Assembly (NCBI RefSeq): GCF_937859915.1
Contig: NZ_CALMAW010000029.1
Coordinates: forward strand, 30,606 to 94,605
DNA length: 64,000 nt
Direction of reading: 5' to 3'
DNA from: an uncultured Sphingomonas sp.
GTDB lineage: Bacteria; Pseudomonadota; Alphaproteobacteria; Sphingomonadales; Sphingomonadaceae
Shown one piece after another: positions 38,077 through 47,969 of this stretch. The position numbers and the translations under genes were made by a program. How positions within the stretch are numbered: position 1 is the stretch's first letter; each line of letters opens with the position of its first letter. Below the pieces are notes generated by a model. That model worked only from the letters and a program-made list of their open reading frames with translations. It made no database searches and was not told the origin of the DNA.

Positions 38077-40347
38077 TTACAACAGCCGATCGCTAGTGAT
38101 CGGCAGGTCTCGCACCCGCACGCCCGTCGCATGGAAGATCGCGTTGGCGACCGCGGCGGCGGTGCCGACGATGCCGATCTCGCCCAATCCCTTGATGCCG
38201 AGCGGATTGACCTCGTGATCGGGCTCGTCGACGAAGATCACATCGATGTCGGCGATGTCGGCGTGCGCCGGCACATGATATTCGGCGAGATTATGGTTCA
38301 TGAAGCGGCCGAGGCGATGGTCCATCATCGTCTCCTCGTGCAGCGCCATGCCGATCCCCATGACCACGCCGCCGAGGATCTGCGATCGCGCGGTCTTGGG
38401 GTTGATGATCCGCCCGGCCGCGACCGCGGTAACCACGCGCGTCACCCGGATCTGGCCAAGCTGCTCGTCGACCTTGACCTCGACGAACACCGCTTGATGC
38501 GTGTTGCGCGCCTTCTTGGCGGCTTCGAGCATTTTCGGCGAGCCGGTCTCCTCGACCTCGATCGGGCCGCCCTCGGTGGTGACCAGATCGGTCAGATCGA
38601 TCGCGCGCGCCGGATCATTCTTTACGCGGATCTGTCCGCCGACGAACTCGACCTGCTCGATCGCGGCGTTGGCGAGTGGCGAATCGTCGATCTTGCGCGC
38701 CGCCTTGAGCAATTTCGCTTTGAGTGCGGTGCAGGCCAGCACCAGCGCGTTGCCGATCGACGCCGCTCCCCAGCTGCCGCCCTCGACCGGTGCCTTGGGC
38801 AGCGTGGAGTCACCGAGCTGCGCGTCGATCCGGTCGACGGGCATGCCCATTTCCTCGGAGGCGATCTGCGTCATGATCGTATAGGTGCCCGTGCCGATGT
38901 CGGCCGAGGCGGTCGCGACCTCGAGCACGCCGTCGGGCCGCAGCCGCGCGCGGACCGCATGCGCCTGGAACAATGTTTCCCACACGCCTGTCGCCATGCC
39001 CCAGCCGACCAGCTCGCGACCGTCGGTCATTGCGCGCGGCGCATGGACGCGCTTGGACCAGCCGAAGCGCTCGGCCCCCTCGGCATAGGCCTTGTCGAGC
39101 GCCTTGGAGGTGAAGGGTTGGCCGCTGATCTCGTCCTTGCTGGTGTAGTTGACAAGACGCAGTTCGAGCGGGTCGATGCCCACCTCATAGGCGAGTTCGT
39201 CCATCGCGATCTCGAACAGGTTGAGCGCGGTCGCGGCGCCCGGCGCGCGCATCGATCCCGGCGTATAGGTGTCGACGGGCGCGACCCGGTAGTCGAGCGC
39301 GATATTGTCGCAGCGATAGCCGCGCGCGCACCAGTCGACGATATTCTCCGCGAACGTCTCGAACCGGGAGGTCGCGCCGACGCAGTCCGAGCGGATCGCC
39401 TGAAGCCGCCCGGCCTGGTCGGCGGCGATCGCGATGTCGTAGATCACGTTGGGCCGGTATTGATGCGAGAACATCTGCTGCCGCGTCATCACGACCTTGA
39501 CCGGCCGTTCGATCATCTTGGCGGCGATCGCGGCGAGGAACAGCTGATATTGCGGCCGCAGACCGACGCCGAAACCGCCGCCCATGAAGGGCGCGACGAC
39601 ATGCACCTGCTCGGGTTTCAGCCCGAAGATGCCGGCGAGATAGGTCGCCGAATTCTGCGCGCCCTGCGTCTTGTCGTGGATGAACAGCGATCCGTCGGGC
39701 TTCCAGATCGCGGTCGAGGCGAACAGCTCCATCGGGTTGTGGTGCTCGGGTGCCAGCGTGTAGCGACCCGACACGCGGTGCGCCGCCTCCTGATAGACCT
39801 TCTCGACATGTGCCTTGGTGTTGCCGAGCGGGTTCGCGAGGTCGCTGCGCGACTTCTCGGGCGAGTAGGTGCCGTCGCCCTTGGGGTTGTAGGCGCCGGC
39901 TTCGGCCTCCGTGAGATCGGTGACGTGCGATGCCGCCTCGTAGCGGATGTCGACCAGAGTCGCGGCGTGCCGTGCGGCCTCGAAGGTGTCGGCGACGACG
40001 AGTGCGACGGGCTGCTGCGCGAAGCGGATCTCGGCATCGCCGAGCGGGCGGAAAGGCGAGCCCTTGGGCGCGACCATGTCCTGCCAGACCTTGTCCTTGT
40101 CGACGACGTCGGGCCGGTTTTCGTGCGTGACGATTTCGATGACACCCGGCGCGGCCCTGGCGGCGGTCGCGTCGATCGCCGTGATGCGCCCCTTGGTGAT
40201 CGCTGCCGACACGACAACGCCATAGGTAAGCCCCTCGACCGGGAAGTCGGCGGCGTAATTGGCGAGGCCGGTCGTCTTGAGACGGCCGTCGACGCGGCTG
40301 AGCGGATCGCCGATGCGGCTGGTCGGGGAGGAGAGGGCGGTGGCCAT
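38077..40347 (-). CDS. xanthine/aldehyde dehydrogenase family, molybdopterin-binding subunit (PaoC-like)
   Basis: 756 residues. N-terminal domain: GRLKTTGLANYAADF, the usual a/b hammerhead start. Molybdopterin-binding regions include PFMGGGFGVGLR and GSWGAASIG, and the putative catalytic Glu723 lies in KGLGEIGIVG near the C-terminus. This class oxidises aldehydes or N-heterocycles with water-derived oxygen at the Mo centre. It is the last of three leftward genes: 2Fe-2S subunit, FAD subunit (11-base gap), this one. The order and sizes match E. coli PaoABC (YagTSR), so aldehyde oxidation is the best guess. No maturation protein gene (XdhC/PaoD) is nearby. Confidence 0.9.
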   Translation of the reverse strand: MATALSSPTSRIGDPLSRVDGRLKTTGLANYAADFPVEGLTYGVVVSAAITKGRITAIDATAARAAPGVIEIVTHENRPDVVDKDKVWQDMVAPKGSPFRPLGDAEIRFAQQPVALVVADTFEAARHAATLVDIRYEAASHVTDLTEAEAGAYNPKGDGTYSPEKSRSDLANPLGNTKAHVEKVYQEAAHRVSGRYTLAPEHHNPMELFASTAIWKPDGSLFIHDKTQGAQNSATYLAGIFGLKPEQVHVVAPFMGGGFGVGLRPQYQLFLAAIAAKMIERPVKVVMTRQQMFSHQYRPNVIYDIAIAADQAGRLQAIRSDCVGATSRFETFAENIVDWCARGYRCDNIALDYRVAPVDTYTPGSMRAPGAATALNLFEIAMDELAYEVGIDPLELRLVNYTSKDEISGQPFTSKALDKAYAEGAERFGWSKRVHAPRAMTDGRELVGWGMATGVWETLFQAHAVRARLRPDGVLEVATASADIGTGTYTIMTQIASEEMGMPVDRIDAQLGDSTLPKAPVEGGSWGAASIGNALVLACTALKAKLLKAARKIDDSPLANAAIEQVEFVGGQIRVKNDPARAIDLTDLVTTEGGPIEVEETGSPKMLEAAKKARNTHQAVFVEVKVDEQLGQIRVTRVVTAVAAGRIINPKTARSQILGGVVMGIGMALHEETMMDHRLGRFMNHNLAEYHVPAHADIADIDVIFVDEPDHEVNPLGIKGLGEIGIVGTAAAVANAIFHATGVRVRDLPITSDRLL

Positions 40348-40358
40348 GTGTCGGTCCT

Positions 40359-41372
40359 TCAGGCGATGCGCTTGTCGGCGATGGTCTGCGGCGTGCCCGC
40401 GACCGCCTGCCCGAGCGCGCGGACGATCACGCGGCGCGCGAGCTCGACCTTGAAATCATTGTCGCCATGGCCGCGCGCGCCAGCGAGGATGCGGTCGGCG
40501 ACGGTGGCGAACAGCGCGTCGTCAGGTGCCTTGCCTGCGAGCAGCGCCTCGGCCTCCACCACGCGCCACGGCTTGTGCGCGACGCCGCCGAGCGCGATCC
40601 GCGCCTCCACGATCGTGTCGCCGTCGATCCGCAGCGCGATCGCCACCGAAACCAGCGCGAACGCATAGGAGAGGCGGTCGCGCAGCTTGAGGTAGGTCCA
40701 GTTGTGGCCGCAGTCGAACGCGTCGAGGTCGATCGCGGTGACGATCTCGCCGGCGGCAAGCGTGTTGTCCTTCGACGGATCGTCGCCGGGCAGGCGGTGA
40801 TAGTCGCCGAAGTCGATGACGCGCTCGCCATCGGGTCCATGGACTTTTACGCGCGCATCCAGCGCCGCAAGCGCGACGCACATGTCGGAGGGGTGGGTGG
40901 CGATGCACTGTTCGGACGTGCCGAGGACCGCGTGGATGCGGTTGACCCCGCCGATCGCGCCGCAGCCCGATCCCGGCGCGCGCTTGTTGCACGGCGTCGC
41001 GGTATCGTAGAAATAATAGCAGCGCGTACGCTGGTTGAGATTGCCGCCGTTGGTCGCCGCATTGCGCAATTGCGCGGAAGCGCCGGCGAGTATCGCGTGC
41101 GCGAGCAGCGGAAAGCGCTCCGAGACCCGCTCGTCGTAGGCGGTGTCGGCATTGGGCACGAGCGCGCCGAGGCTGAGCCCGCCCCCGTCGGTCTCGCGGA
41201 TATCGTGCAGCGGCAGGCGGCGCAGGTCGACGAGCAGGTCGGGCGTCTCCGCCCCTTCCTTCATCAGGTCGACGATATTGGTGCCGCCGGCGATCGCTTT
41301 GGCGCCGGGGCGGGCGAGCAATTGCGCGGCGTCGGCGATCGTCGCGGGGCGGGCATAGGCGAAGCGGTTCAT
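40359..41372 (-). CDS. xanthine/aldehyde dehydrogenase family, FAD-binding subunit with Fe-S insertion (PaoB-like)
   Basis: 337 residues. The FAD site AIAGGTNIVDLMK and GALVPNADTAYDERV are conserved. A Cys-rich stretch, QRTRCYYFYDTATPCNKRAPGSGCGA, corresponds to the extra 4Fe-4S-binding loop found in PaoB/YagS but absent from ordinary xanthine dehydrogenase FAD domains. This relays electrons between the 2Fe-2S subunit and FAD. The start at 41372 overlaps the stop of the 2Fe-2S subunit gene by 4 bases (ATGA). Confidence 0.92.
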   Translation of the reverse strand: MNRFAYARPATIADAAQLLARPGAKAIAGGTNIVDLMKEGAETPDLLVDLRRLPLHDIRETDGGGLSLGALVPNADTAYDERVSERFPLLAHAILAGASAQLRNAATNGGNLNQRTRCYYFYDTATPCNKRAPGSGCGAIGGVNRIHAVLGTSEQCIATHPSDMCVALAALDARVKVHGPDGERVIDFGDYHRLPGDDPSKDNTLAAGEIVTAIDLDAFDCGHNWTYLKLRDRLSYAFALVSVAIALRIDGDTIVEARIALGGVAHKPWRVVEAEALLAGKAPDDALFATVADRILAGARGHGDNDFKVELARRVIVRALGQAVAGTPQTIADKRIA

Positions 41373-41899
41373 GCGTGCGCGGCCTTGCCCTGCTGGGCCA
41401 TCACGTCCTCGATGGCGTCGGCAATGTTGGTGTAGGCGCCGCAGCGGCAGATGTTGCCGCTCATCAGCTCGCGTATCTCCTCGCGGCTCGTCGCCTTGCC
41501 CTCGCCGATCAGGCCGGCGGCCGAGCAGATCTGCCCCGGCGTGCAATAGCCGCACTGGAAGGCATCATGATCGATGAACGCCTGCTGGAGCGGGTGGAGA
41601 TGGTCGGGCGTACCCAGCCCCTCGATCGTCGTTACCTCGGCACCGTCGCGCGTCACCGCGAGCACAAGGCAGGAATTCATCCGCTTGCCGTCGATCAGCA
41701 CGGTGCAGGCGCCGCACTGGCCGTGATCACAGCCCTTCTTGGTGCCCGGCAGCTCGAGCCGCTCGCGCAGCAGGTCGAGCAACGTCACCCACGGATCGAG
41801 GTGCAGCGCATGCCGTTCACCGTTGATCGTCAGCGTAACGGGCACGCCGTCGCCGTCGGGGGCGTGGACACGGTCGTCCACCATCGTGTCGGTTGTCAT
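41369..41899 (-). CDS. xanthine/aldehyde dehydrogenase family, 2Fe-2S subunit (PaoA-like)
   Basis: 176 residues. The first cluster motif GCDHGQCGACTVLIDG and the second, CGYCTPGQI with ICRCGAYTNI, supply the eight Cys ligands of two 2Fe-2S centres. E. coli PaoA has a long twin-arginine signal, but here the N-terminus (MTTDTMVDDRVHAPDG) has none, so this complex is probably cytoplasmic. It is the first gene of the three-gene operon; 368 bases upstream are free of genes. The start is the ATG at 41899; upstream in-frame sequence lacks protein character. Confidence 0.93.
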   Translation of the reverse strand: MTTDTMVDDRVHAPDGDGVPVTLTINGERHALHLDPWVTLLDLLRERLELPGTKKGCDHGQCGACTVLIDGKRMNSCLVLAVTRDGAEVTTIEGLGTPDHLHPLQQAFIDHDAFQCGYCTPGQICSAAGLIGEGKATSREEIRELMSGNICRCGAYTNIADAIEDVMAQQGKAAHA

Positions 41900-42267
41900 G
41901 ATATCGGCCCTGTCATGTGCTTGCGGCACCAAGCGAAGCGACAGGCTTGGGGTTCCAATATCGGGCAATAATGACGGGCGCGGACGGGGTCGGTCGGTAG
42001 CGGGCGCGGCCCGGCTCCGGCTTCTGTCACAGCGGTCGAGGTGGCCACTATGTGACCCTCGTCCGCGCCCGCCGGCGGCATTCCGCTCCTGCGTGACGCG
42101 CTGGTAACGAGTGTTACTAGTCGCGTCAAACGTCTGTTTTGCTGATCGAATTTGACAGCGTTGCCGTCGGACACGCGTCGAGATCATGCGACTTGCGTGA
42201 AACGCCGGGAAAGCAAAGACGCGGCCGGCTCGATGCCGACCGCGCCCTCGCATCGTAGTCGAAGCGA
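41900..42267. other. gene-free stretch upstream of the molybdenum hydroxylase operon
   Basis: No frame here looks coding. It should hold the leftward promoter of the hydroxylase operon, but no clear -35/-10 pair could be picked. A small inverted repeat GTAAC-GAGT-GTTAC is visible near 42108-42121 and might be an operator. The right end contains a terminator for the TonB receptor gene. Confidence 0.4.
42213..42244 (-). terminator. terminator of the TonB receptor gene
   Basis: Read on the minus strand, GCGGTCGGC pairs with GCCGGCCGC across ATCGA, followed by GTCTTTGCTTT. It begins about 25 bases after the receptor stop codon. Confidence 0.55.
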
Positions 42268-44925
42268 TCAGAAGCCGAAGTTGACCGTACCCGAGATCGT
42301 GCGCGGCGCGCCGATCTGGACGAAATTGACCGCGGTGTTCAGCGGCGTCGCATTGCCCGTGGACGATGCGCCGACGTAGAATTTGTTGGTCAGGTTGGTG
42401 ACGTTGAACTGCAGCCAGGTGGCGTCGTTCATGCCGAGCGCCTTGAGCGAGAAGCGCGCGTCGAGATCGACCAGCAGGTAGGACGGGGTCTTGGCGCCAT
42501 AGACCTGGTAGAAGTGCGTCGCGCCGCCAGCGACGTAGCTCTGGTAGACCGGCGTATTCTGGTCGTTGATGTAGCGGGGCCCGGTGCGCTTGATCTGCAC
42601 GCCGAGTTCCGCCGGCCCGACATGGCCCTCGGCGCGGCCGCCGAAGGTGTAGACCGGCGCGTTGGATTCGCGCTTGCCAGCGGTCGCCGCGAAGATCGCC
42701 GAATTGGGGACGCAACTGGTCACGTTCGGCCCGATCGACGTGTTGAGGCCGCTCGGGCCGCAGGTGCCGATCTGCACATTGTCGAGGATCTTCGAGTGCA
42801 GGTAGGAGCCGAAGACGTACAGCGAGAGCTGCGGGATCACATTGTAAGCGAGGCTGCCGTCGAAGCCGTATTTATGCACGGTGCCAAGGTTGGTGTAGGT
42901 CGAGAGCTGCGCGATCGGATCGTAGGTCTGCTCGATGCGGTTCTTGAACACCGTGTACCAGGCCGCGAACTGCGCCTGGACCTTGCCGCTGCGCATGCGG
43001 ATGCCGGTATCGAAATTGTCCGACGTCTCGGGCTTCGGGTTCGCCGGCTGGGTGCCGCTCGGATAATAGAAGCCGTTGTAGAGCTGGTCGGTGCCGGGCA
43101 CCTGGAGGCCCTTCGAATAGCTGCCGTAGACGCTGATATTATGGCCAAGGTCGTAGGTCAGGCCGCCCGACGGCAGCACCTTGTTGAAGTGGAAGTCGCG
43201 CTTGGTGACAGGCGACGAGCCCGACGGCAGGCCGGCGGTGGCGCTCACCGAATAGGGGTTCACGCCGAGATAGGAGGTCGCCGCCGCGCTGTTCTCGTCG
43301 AGACAGTCGACATTGCCGCTGCCATTGGTCGAGTAGCAGAAATTGTGCAGCTTGCGCTGGAAGAAGGCGGCGCGTGCACCGGCCTCGACGGTCAGCTTGT
43401 CGTCGAAGAACTTGCCGCGATACTGGCCGGCGACCTGATTGAGGATCGCGAGCGAGAGACGGTCGCGCTTCTCGAGAACATTGCCGTTGCCGTCGAGGAT
43501 CGGGTCGCCCTGCGGGAAGACGTTGGTCGGCTGGCCCGAGAAGGTGAGATAGCCCGCCTCGCCGGTCTGGCGGTGATGGCCATAGTCGAGCGTGTAGTTG
43601 AGGCGGAAGGTCTGCGACGGGGTAAGGTCGTAGATCAGGTTAGCGATCACGCCGTAGCGGTTGGTGATCGTGTTGCTCGGCGCGAGCAGCGAGACGGTGT
43701 CGAGCGTGTCGCCATCGCCGTTGAGATCGTGGCCGACATAGAATTGGCCACCGATATAGCCGTAGCCGGTGAAGGTCTGACCGTTGACGGTCTTGGTATA
43801 GGCCTTCTCGTTCGCGGTGACGGTGCCGCCGCCATTGGCATCGGTATATTCGTAGAAGGGATCGACGGTCAGGATCAGCTTGTCGGTGATGCCGAAGCGC
43901 GAATTGACGCGGATGTTGCCCGTGCGCGACGGATTGTAGCGATAGTCGTACGCGGTGCCGCAGCTGTTGGCGGTCTGCGCGCCGGGGCCCGCGGCCGTGG
44001 TGGTGCAGGCGGGGACGGTGTAGAATTCGTCGCTGGAGCTGTCCGGGAAGCGGTTGCTCGTTGCGGTGCCGACGGTGCGTGCGCCCGTGACAACGCCGGC
44101 CGCGCTCAGGATTGTGGTGTCGTTGCGCAGCGGCGCGGACGCCGAGAAATTGTTGCGGTTGTCGTTATAATTGCCCGCGACCGAGATGAAGTTGCCGCTG
44201 TCGCCGAGCGGCTGGTAGACCTTGAAATTGGCCTGGTCCTTGCGCAGCTTGCCGATGTTGTTGAACGGCGAGTTGTAATTCTCCTCGCTGGCGGACAGCC
44301 AGGCCTTGGTGCCGAACGGGGTGAACACGCCGGTGTCGACGACACCAAATATGCGCATCATGTTATATTGGCCGATCGTGCCCTGCAGGCGGACGTGGAA
44401 GTTGTCGGTCGGCGTGCGCGAGACATAGTTGACGGTCGAGCCGGTCGCCGACGGCGTCGGGCTGTCGATGTCGCTCGAGCCGAGCGAGACGTTGACTTGG
44501 TCGATCAGCTCGGGGTCGAGCTGCTGGTTGGAATAGATGGCGTAATTGCCGGTGTCGTTGAGCGGGATGCCGTCGAAGGTCTGCGAGATGCGCGACGCAT
44601 CGAACCCGCGGATCGTCAGGAAGCCGCCCGACGCGCCGTAGCCGTCGTTGTTCTGGAAGCTGACGCCCGGCATCAGGTTGATGATGTCGTCGATCGACTG
44701 TCCCGGCGTCTGGTGCGTGATCACCGCCTGGGTCAGCACCTGGCGCGTCTTGGTCGAGTCGGGAATCGACACGCCGTCGACCGCCTTCGGACCCTTGGCA
44801 CCGGTGACGACGATCGCCGACTGGTCGAACACCTGCGAACCGGTCGACTGCGCGAACGCGGGCGTGATCGCCGCGAGCGCCAGAAGTGAAACAGACGCGC
44901 GCGCGCCCTGCTTGAAGATAGACAC
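42268..44925 (-). CDS. TonB-dependent receptor
   Basis: 885 residues. A signal peptide ends AFAQ (about residue 26), followed by the plug domain: VITHQTPGQSIDDIINLMPGVSFQNND, GGFLTIRGFDASRISQTFDGIPLND. A long beta-barrel follows, with late strands such as YGSYSKGLQVPGTDQLYNG and ending in VNFGF with the terminal Phe needed for BAM insertion. It imports a ligand through the outer membrane with TonB energy; the substrate is unknown. GTG at 44925 is chosen because AAGGGGA stands 7 bases before it and the signal peptide starts there. A GCTGGG-CTTT-CCCAGC hairpin lies just upstream. Confidence 0.93.
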   Translation of the reverse strand: MSIFKQGARASVSLLALAAITPAFAQSTGSQVFDQSAIVVTGAKGPKAVDGVSIPDSTKTRQVLTQAVITHQTPGQSIDDIINLMPGVSFQNNDGYGASGGFLTIRGFDASRISQTFDGIPLNDTGNYAIYSNQQLDPELIDQVNVSLGSSDIDSPTPSATGSTVNYVSRTPTDNFHVRLQGTIGQYNMMRIFGVVDTGVFTPFGTKAWLSASEENYNSPFNNIGKLRKDQANFKVYQPLGDSGNFISVAGNYNDNRNNFSASAPLRNDTTILSAAGVVTGARTVGTATSNRFPDSSSDEFYTVPACTTTAAGPGAQTANSCGTAYDYRYNPSRTGNIRVNSRFGITDKLILTVDPFYEYTDANGGGTVTANEKAYTKTVNGQTFTGYGYIGGQFYVGHDLNGDGDTLDTVSLLAPSNTITNRYGVIANLIYDLTPSQTFRLNYTLDYGHHRQTGEAGYLTFSGQPTNVFPQGDPILDGNGNVLEKRDRLSLAILNQVAGQYRGKFFDDKLTVEAGARAAFFQRKLHNFCYSTNGSGNVDCLDENSAAATSYLGVNPYSVSATAGLPSGSSPVTKRDFHFNKVLPSGGLTYDLGHNISVYGSYSKGLQVPGTDQLYNGFYYPSGTQPANPKPETSDNFDTGIRMRSGKVQAQFAAWYTVFKNRIEQTYDPIAQLSTYTNLGTVHKYGFDGSLAYNVIPQLSLYVFGSYLHSKILDNVQIGTCGPSGLNTSIGPNVTSCVPNSAIFAATAGKRESNAPVYTFGGRAEGHVGPAELGVQIKRTGPRYINDQNTPVYQSYVAGGATHFYQVYGAKTPSYLLVDLDARFSLKALGMNDATWLQFNVTNLTNKFYVGASSTGNATPLNTAVNFVQIGAPRTISGTVNFGF

Positions 44926-45107
44926 TGGTAGTCCCCTTGATGCGATTCCCTGCTGGGCTTTCCCAGCCCTGCTGTCGGCGCGGCTAGCGGGCGCGAATGT
45001 CAGTTTCGCGACAGTTGCAAAAGGTTGCGGCGCTGTAGCGAGATGGTGTCGCCGTGTGTCCGTGGCGGCACAGTGGCGAAATAGGCCATGGCCGCCTAGA
45101 TTGGCGC

Positions 45108-45731
45108 ATGAGCACCACCCATTTCTACGAGCCGGCGCAGGGGCACCGCCTGTCGCATGATCCATTCAAGGCGATCGTGGCACCCCGTCCGATCGGCTGG
45201 GTATCGACCGTCGACGCGCAGGGCCGGGCGAACCTCGCGCCGTACAGCTTCTTCAACGCGATCGCCGACACTCCGCCGATGCTCGCCTTTTCGTCGGTGG
45301 GGCGGAAGGACAGCGTCTCGAATTGCGAGGCGACGGGCGTGTTCGTCTGGAATCTCGCGACGCGCCCGCTTGCCGAACGGATGAACGACAGCGCCGCGCC
45401 GCTTGCCCATGGGATCAGCGAGTTTGCGCGGGCGGGGCTGACGCCGGCGCCGTCTCGTCTGGTCGAGGCGCCCCGCGTCGCCGAAAGCCCGGCCTCGCTC
45501 GAATGCCGTGTCGTCGACATCCATCGGCTGCGCGACCTCGACGGCGCGGCGATCGACAATTGGCTGGTGATCGGTCAGGTCATCGGCGTCCATATCGACC
45601 GTGCCTTTCTCACCGAGGACGGCCTGTTCGACACGTTCGCGGCGCGGCCGATCCTGCGTGCCGGGTATCGCGCGGACTATGCCGAGATCGGGCACGAGGC
45701 GAAGTTCGAGATGGTCCGGCCCACCGCCTAA
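45108..45731 (+). CDS. flavin reductase family protein (FMN-binding split barrel)
   Basis: 207 residues. FKAIVAPRPIGWVSTVDAQGRANLAPYSFFNAIADTPPMLAFSS is the FMN-binding core of the flavin reductase-like split-barrel fold; CRVVDIHRL and VIGQVIGVHIDRAFL form the second half. These proteins either reduce flavin with NAD(P)H for a monooxygenase or bind FMN for other oxidoreduction. No monooxygenase partner is adjacent. It is divergent from the TonB receptor, and its ATG is 182 bases from that start. Confidence 0.85.
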   Translation: MSTTHFYEPAQGHRLSHDPFKAIVAPRPIGWVSTVDAQGRANLAPYSFFNAIADTPPMLAFSSVGRKDSVSNCEATGVFVWNLATRPLAERMNDSAAPLAHGISEFARAGLTPAPSRLVEAPRVAESPASLECRVVDIHRLRDLDGAAIDNWLVIGQVIGVHIDRAFLTEDGLFDTFAARPILRAGYRADYAEIGHEAKFEMVRPTA

Positions 45732-45860
45732 TCCCTGCGGGCGAGGCCGCTGGGGCCGCGGCGCGCAGATCTCCTCCGGCCGTATAATAATAGAGACGTC
45801 AACGGCTTCCGCCGCGATGCGGTCTCGGCTTATGGTCGCATCTCGATAGGCGGGGCGGGG

Positions 45861-47969
45861 ATGAGCATGCGGCGTGTAACGATGATTGGCGGCGCAGCGG
45901 CGCTCACTCTCGCGGCGGCGGCGCACGCCGTGCCGCCACTGGCGACCGACCCCTTCCTTGCGCTCGAGCAGGTCGATGGCGCGCAGGCGCTGGCGACCGT
46001 CAAGGGCTGGAACGCCTGGACGACCGACAAGCTCGAGAAGCTGCCTGGCTTTGCAGGGTACCGCGCGCGCGCCGAAACGCTGCTGTCCGATGATCGTAAG
46101 ATCGCGGCACCCAGCCACATTCTTGGCAGCCGCGTGCTCAACTTCTGGCAGGACGCGGCCCATCCCCGCGGGCTGTGGCGGATCTCGCGGCTCGACGCCT
46201 TCGCGGCGGGCAAGCCAGTCTGGCGGACGCTGATCGACGTCGGCGCGCTCGGCAAGGCGGAGGGCAAGCGCTGGGTGTTCAAGGGCGCGACCTGCCTGTC
46301 GCCCGCCTATGTCCGCTGCATGGTCTCGCTGTCCGACGGCGGCGGCGATGCGGCGGTCGAGCGCGAATTCGATCTCGACACGGGCGCGTTCATCGCTGGC
46401 GGCTTCGCGCTGCCCGCCGCCAAGAGCGGCGTTGCCTGGGCGAGCCCAGACGCGCTCTATGTCGGCACCGATTTCGGGCCGGGCAGCGTCACGGACTCCG
46501 GCTATGCCCGGATCGTCAAGCTGTGGAAGCGCGGCACGCCGCTGAGCGCCGCCACGCTGATCAGCGAAGGCCGGACCAGCGACGTCTCGGTCGCTGCCAC
46601 CACGCTGGTCGACGGCGCGCGGACCTGGCCGATCGTGCAGCGTGGGATCGACTTCTACCGTCACGAACTCCGCCATATCGCGCCCGATGGCCGGCTGGTC
46701 GCGTCGCCGCTGCCCGACGATGCGGACGTCGCCGATGTCATCGACGGCCGGCTGATCGCGACCCTCAAGAGAGCGTGGAACGGCCATCCGGCGGGCGCAC
46801 TGATTGCCTATTCGATCCCGGATCTCCTTGCCGGCAAGCCACCGGCGATCGAGACGGTGTACATCCCCACCACGCATCAGGCGGTCGAGGAGGTGTCGAG
46901 CAGCCGATCCGTCCTGTGGGTCAAGCTGCTCGACGACGTGTCGGGGCGGCTGCTCGCGCTGAGGCGCGGGGCCGACGGCACGTGGCGCGGCGATGCGGTC
47001 GGCTTGCCCGACAAGGCGACCGTCCACCTGGCAGCCACCGCGCCCGACAGCGACATCGCCTTCGCCACCGTCGAAGGCATGCTGACCCCGCCGACGCTGT
47101 TCAGGGTCACACCGCGTGCGGCACCGGTCGCGATCCAGGCGCTGCCGGCACGCTTCGATGCGTCGACGATGACGGTCGAACAGCGCTTCGCCACCTCGAA
47201 GGACGGCACGAAAGTCCCCTATTTCCTGGTCCGCAAGAAGGGGACACGCGGACCGGTGCCCGCGCTGATTCACGCCTATGGCGGGTTCGAGCTGGCGCAG
47301 ACGCCGAGCTACCTCATCTCCGAACCCTATCGCTCCGGCCCGCTCGGCCTGTTCTGGGTGGAGGAGGGCAATGCCTATGTGCTCGCCAACATCCGCGGCG
47401 GCGGCGAATATGGCCCCGCCTGGCATGACGCCGCGCTGCGCGACAAGCGCCAGAACGCCTATGACGATCTCTATGCGGTCGCGCAGGATCTCGTCACCAC
47501 GGGCGTGTCGCAGGTCAAGCGGATCGCCGTCTCGGGCCGCTCCAACGGCGGGTTGCTGGCGTCGGTCGCGATCACGCAGCGACCCGACCTGTTCGGCGCC
47601 GCGATCATCGGCTCGCCGCTCACCGACATGAAGCGCTATTCGCACCTGCTCGCCGGCGCTTCGTGGATTGGCGAATATGGCGACCCCGACACGCCCGCCG
47701 ACTGGGCGTTCATCTCGCGCTACTCGCCCTATCAGGCGCTCAAGCCGGGAGTGAAATATCCCGTCCCGTTCATCTACACCTCGACGCGCGACGACCGGGT
47801 CCATCCCGGCCACGCGCGCAAGTTCGCCGCGCGACTCGAGGCGGATCACGACCCGTTCTATTACGACGAGGCGATCGAGGGCGGGCACGCCGCCGGCGTA
47901 GAGCCCAAGGAGGATGCCGAGCGCGTCGCGCTGGAGACGGTCTACCTCAATCAGGAGCTGCCGCGATGA
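45861..47969 (+). CDS. prolyl oligopeptidase family serine peptidase
   Basis: 702 residues with a signal peptide (MIGGAAALTLAAAAHA), so exported, probably periplasmic. The N-terminal propeller domain (about 30-420) precedes the alpha/beta hydrolase domain, where HAYGGFELAQTP, NIRGGGEYGPAWHDAAL and the nucleophile SGRSNGG (Ser561) are clear. The acid lies in RDDRVHPGHA (about 644-645) and the catalytic His is H676 in GGHAAG. Family S9A enzymes cut short peptides after proline. GGGGCGGGG precedes the ATG, and a TATAAT-like box is at 45783. The stop overlaps the next start by 4 bases. Confidence 0.92.
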   Translation: MSMRRVTMIGGAAALTLAAAAHAVPPLATDPFLALEQVDGAQALATVKGWNAWTTDKLEKLPGFAGYRARAETLLSDDRKIAAPSHILGSRVLNFWQDAAHPRGLWRISRLDAFAAGKPVWRTLIDVGALGKAEGKRWVFKGATCLSPAYVRCMVSLSDGGGDAAVEREFDLDTGAFIAGGFALPAAKSGVAWASPDALYVGTDFGPGSVTDSGYARIVKLWKRGTPLSAATLISEGRTSDVSVAATTLVDGARTWPIVQRGIDFYRHELRHIAPDGRLVASPLPDDADVADVIDGRLIATLKRAWNGHPAGALIAYSIPDLLAGKPPAIETVYIPTTHQAVEEVSSSRSVLWVKLLDDVSGRLLALRRGADGTWRGDAVGLPDKATVHLAATAPDSDIAFATVEGMLTPPTLFRVTPRAAPVAIQALPARFDASTMTVEQRFATSKDGTKVPYFLVRKKGTRGPVPALIHAYGGFELAQTPSYLISEPYRSGPLGLFWVEEGNAYVLANIRGGGEYGPAWHDAALRDKRQNAYDDLYAVAQDLVTTGVSQVKRIAVSGRSNGGLLASVAITQRPDLFGAAIIGSPLTDMKRYSHLLAGASWIGEYGDPDTPADWAFISRYSPYQALKPGVKYPVPFIYTSTRDDRVHPGHARKFAARLEADHDPFYYDEAIEGGHAAGVEPKEDAERVALETVYLNQELPR

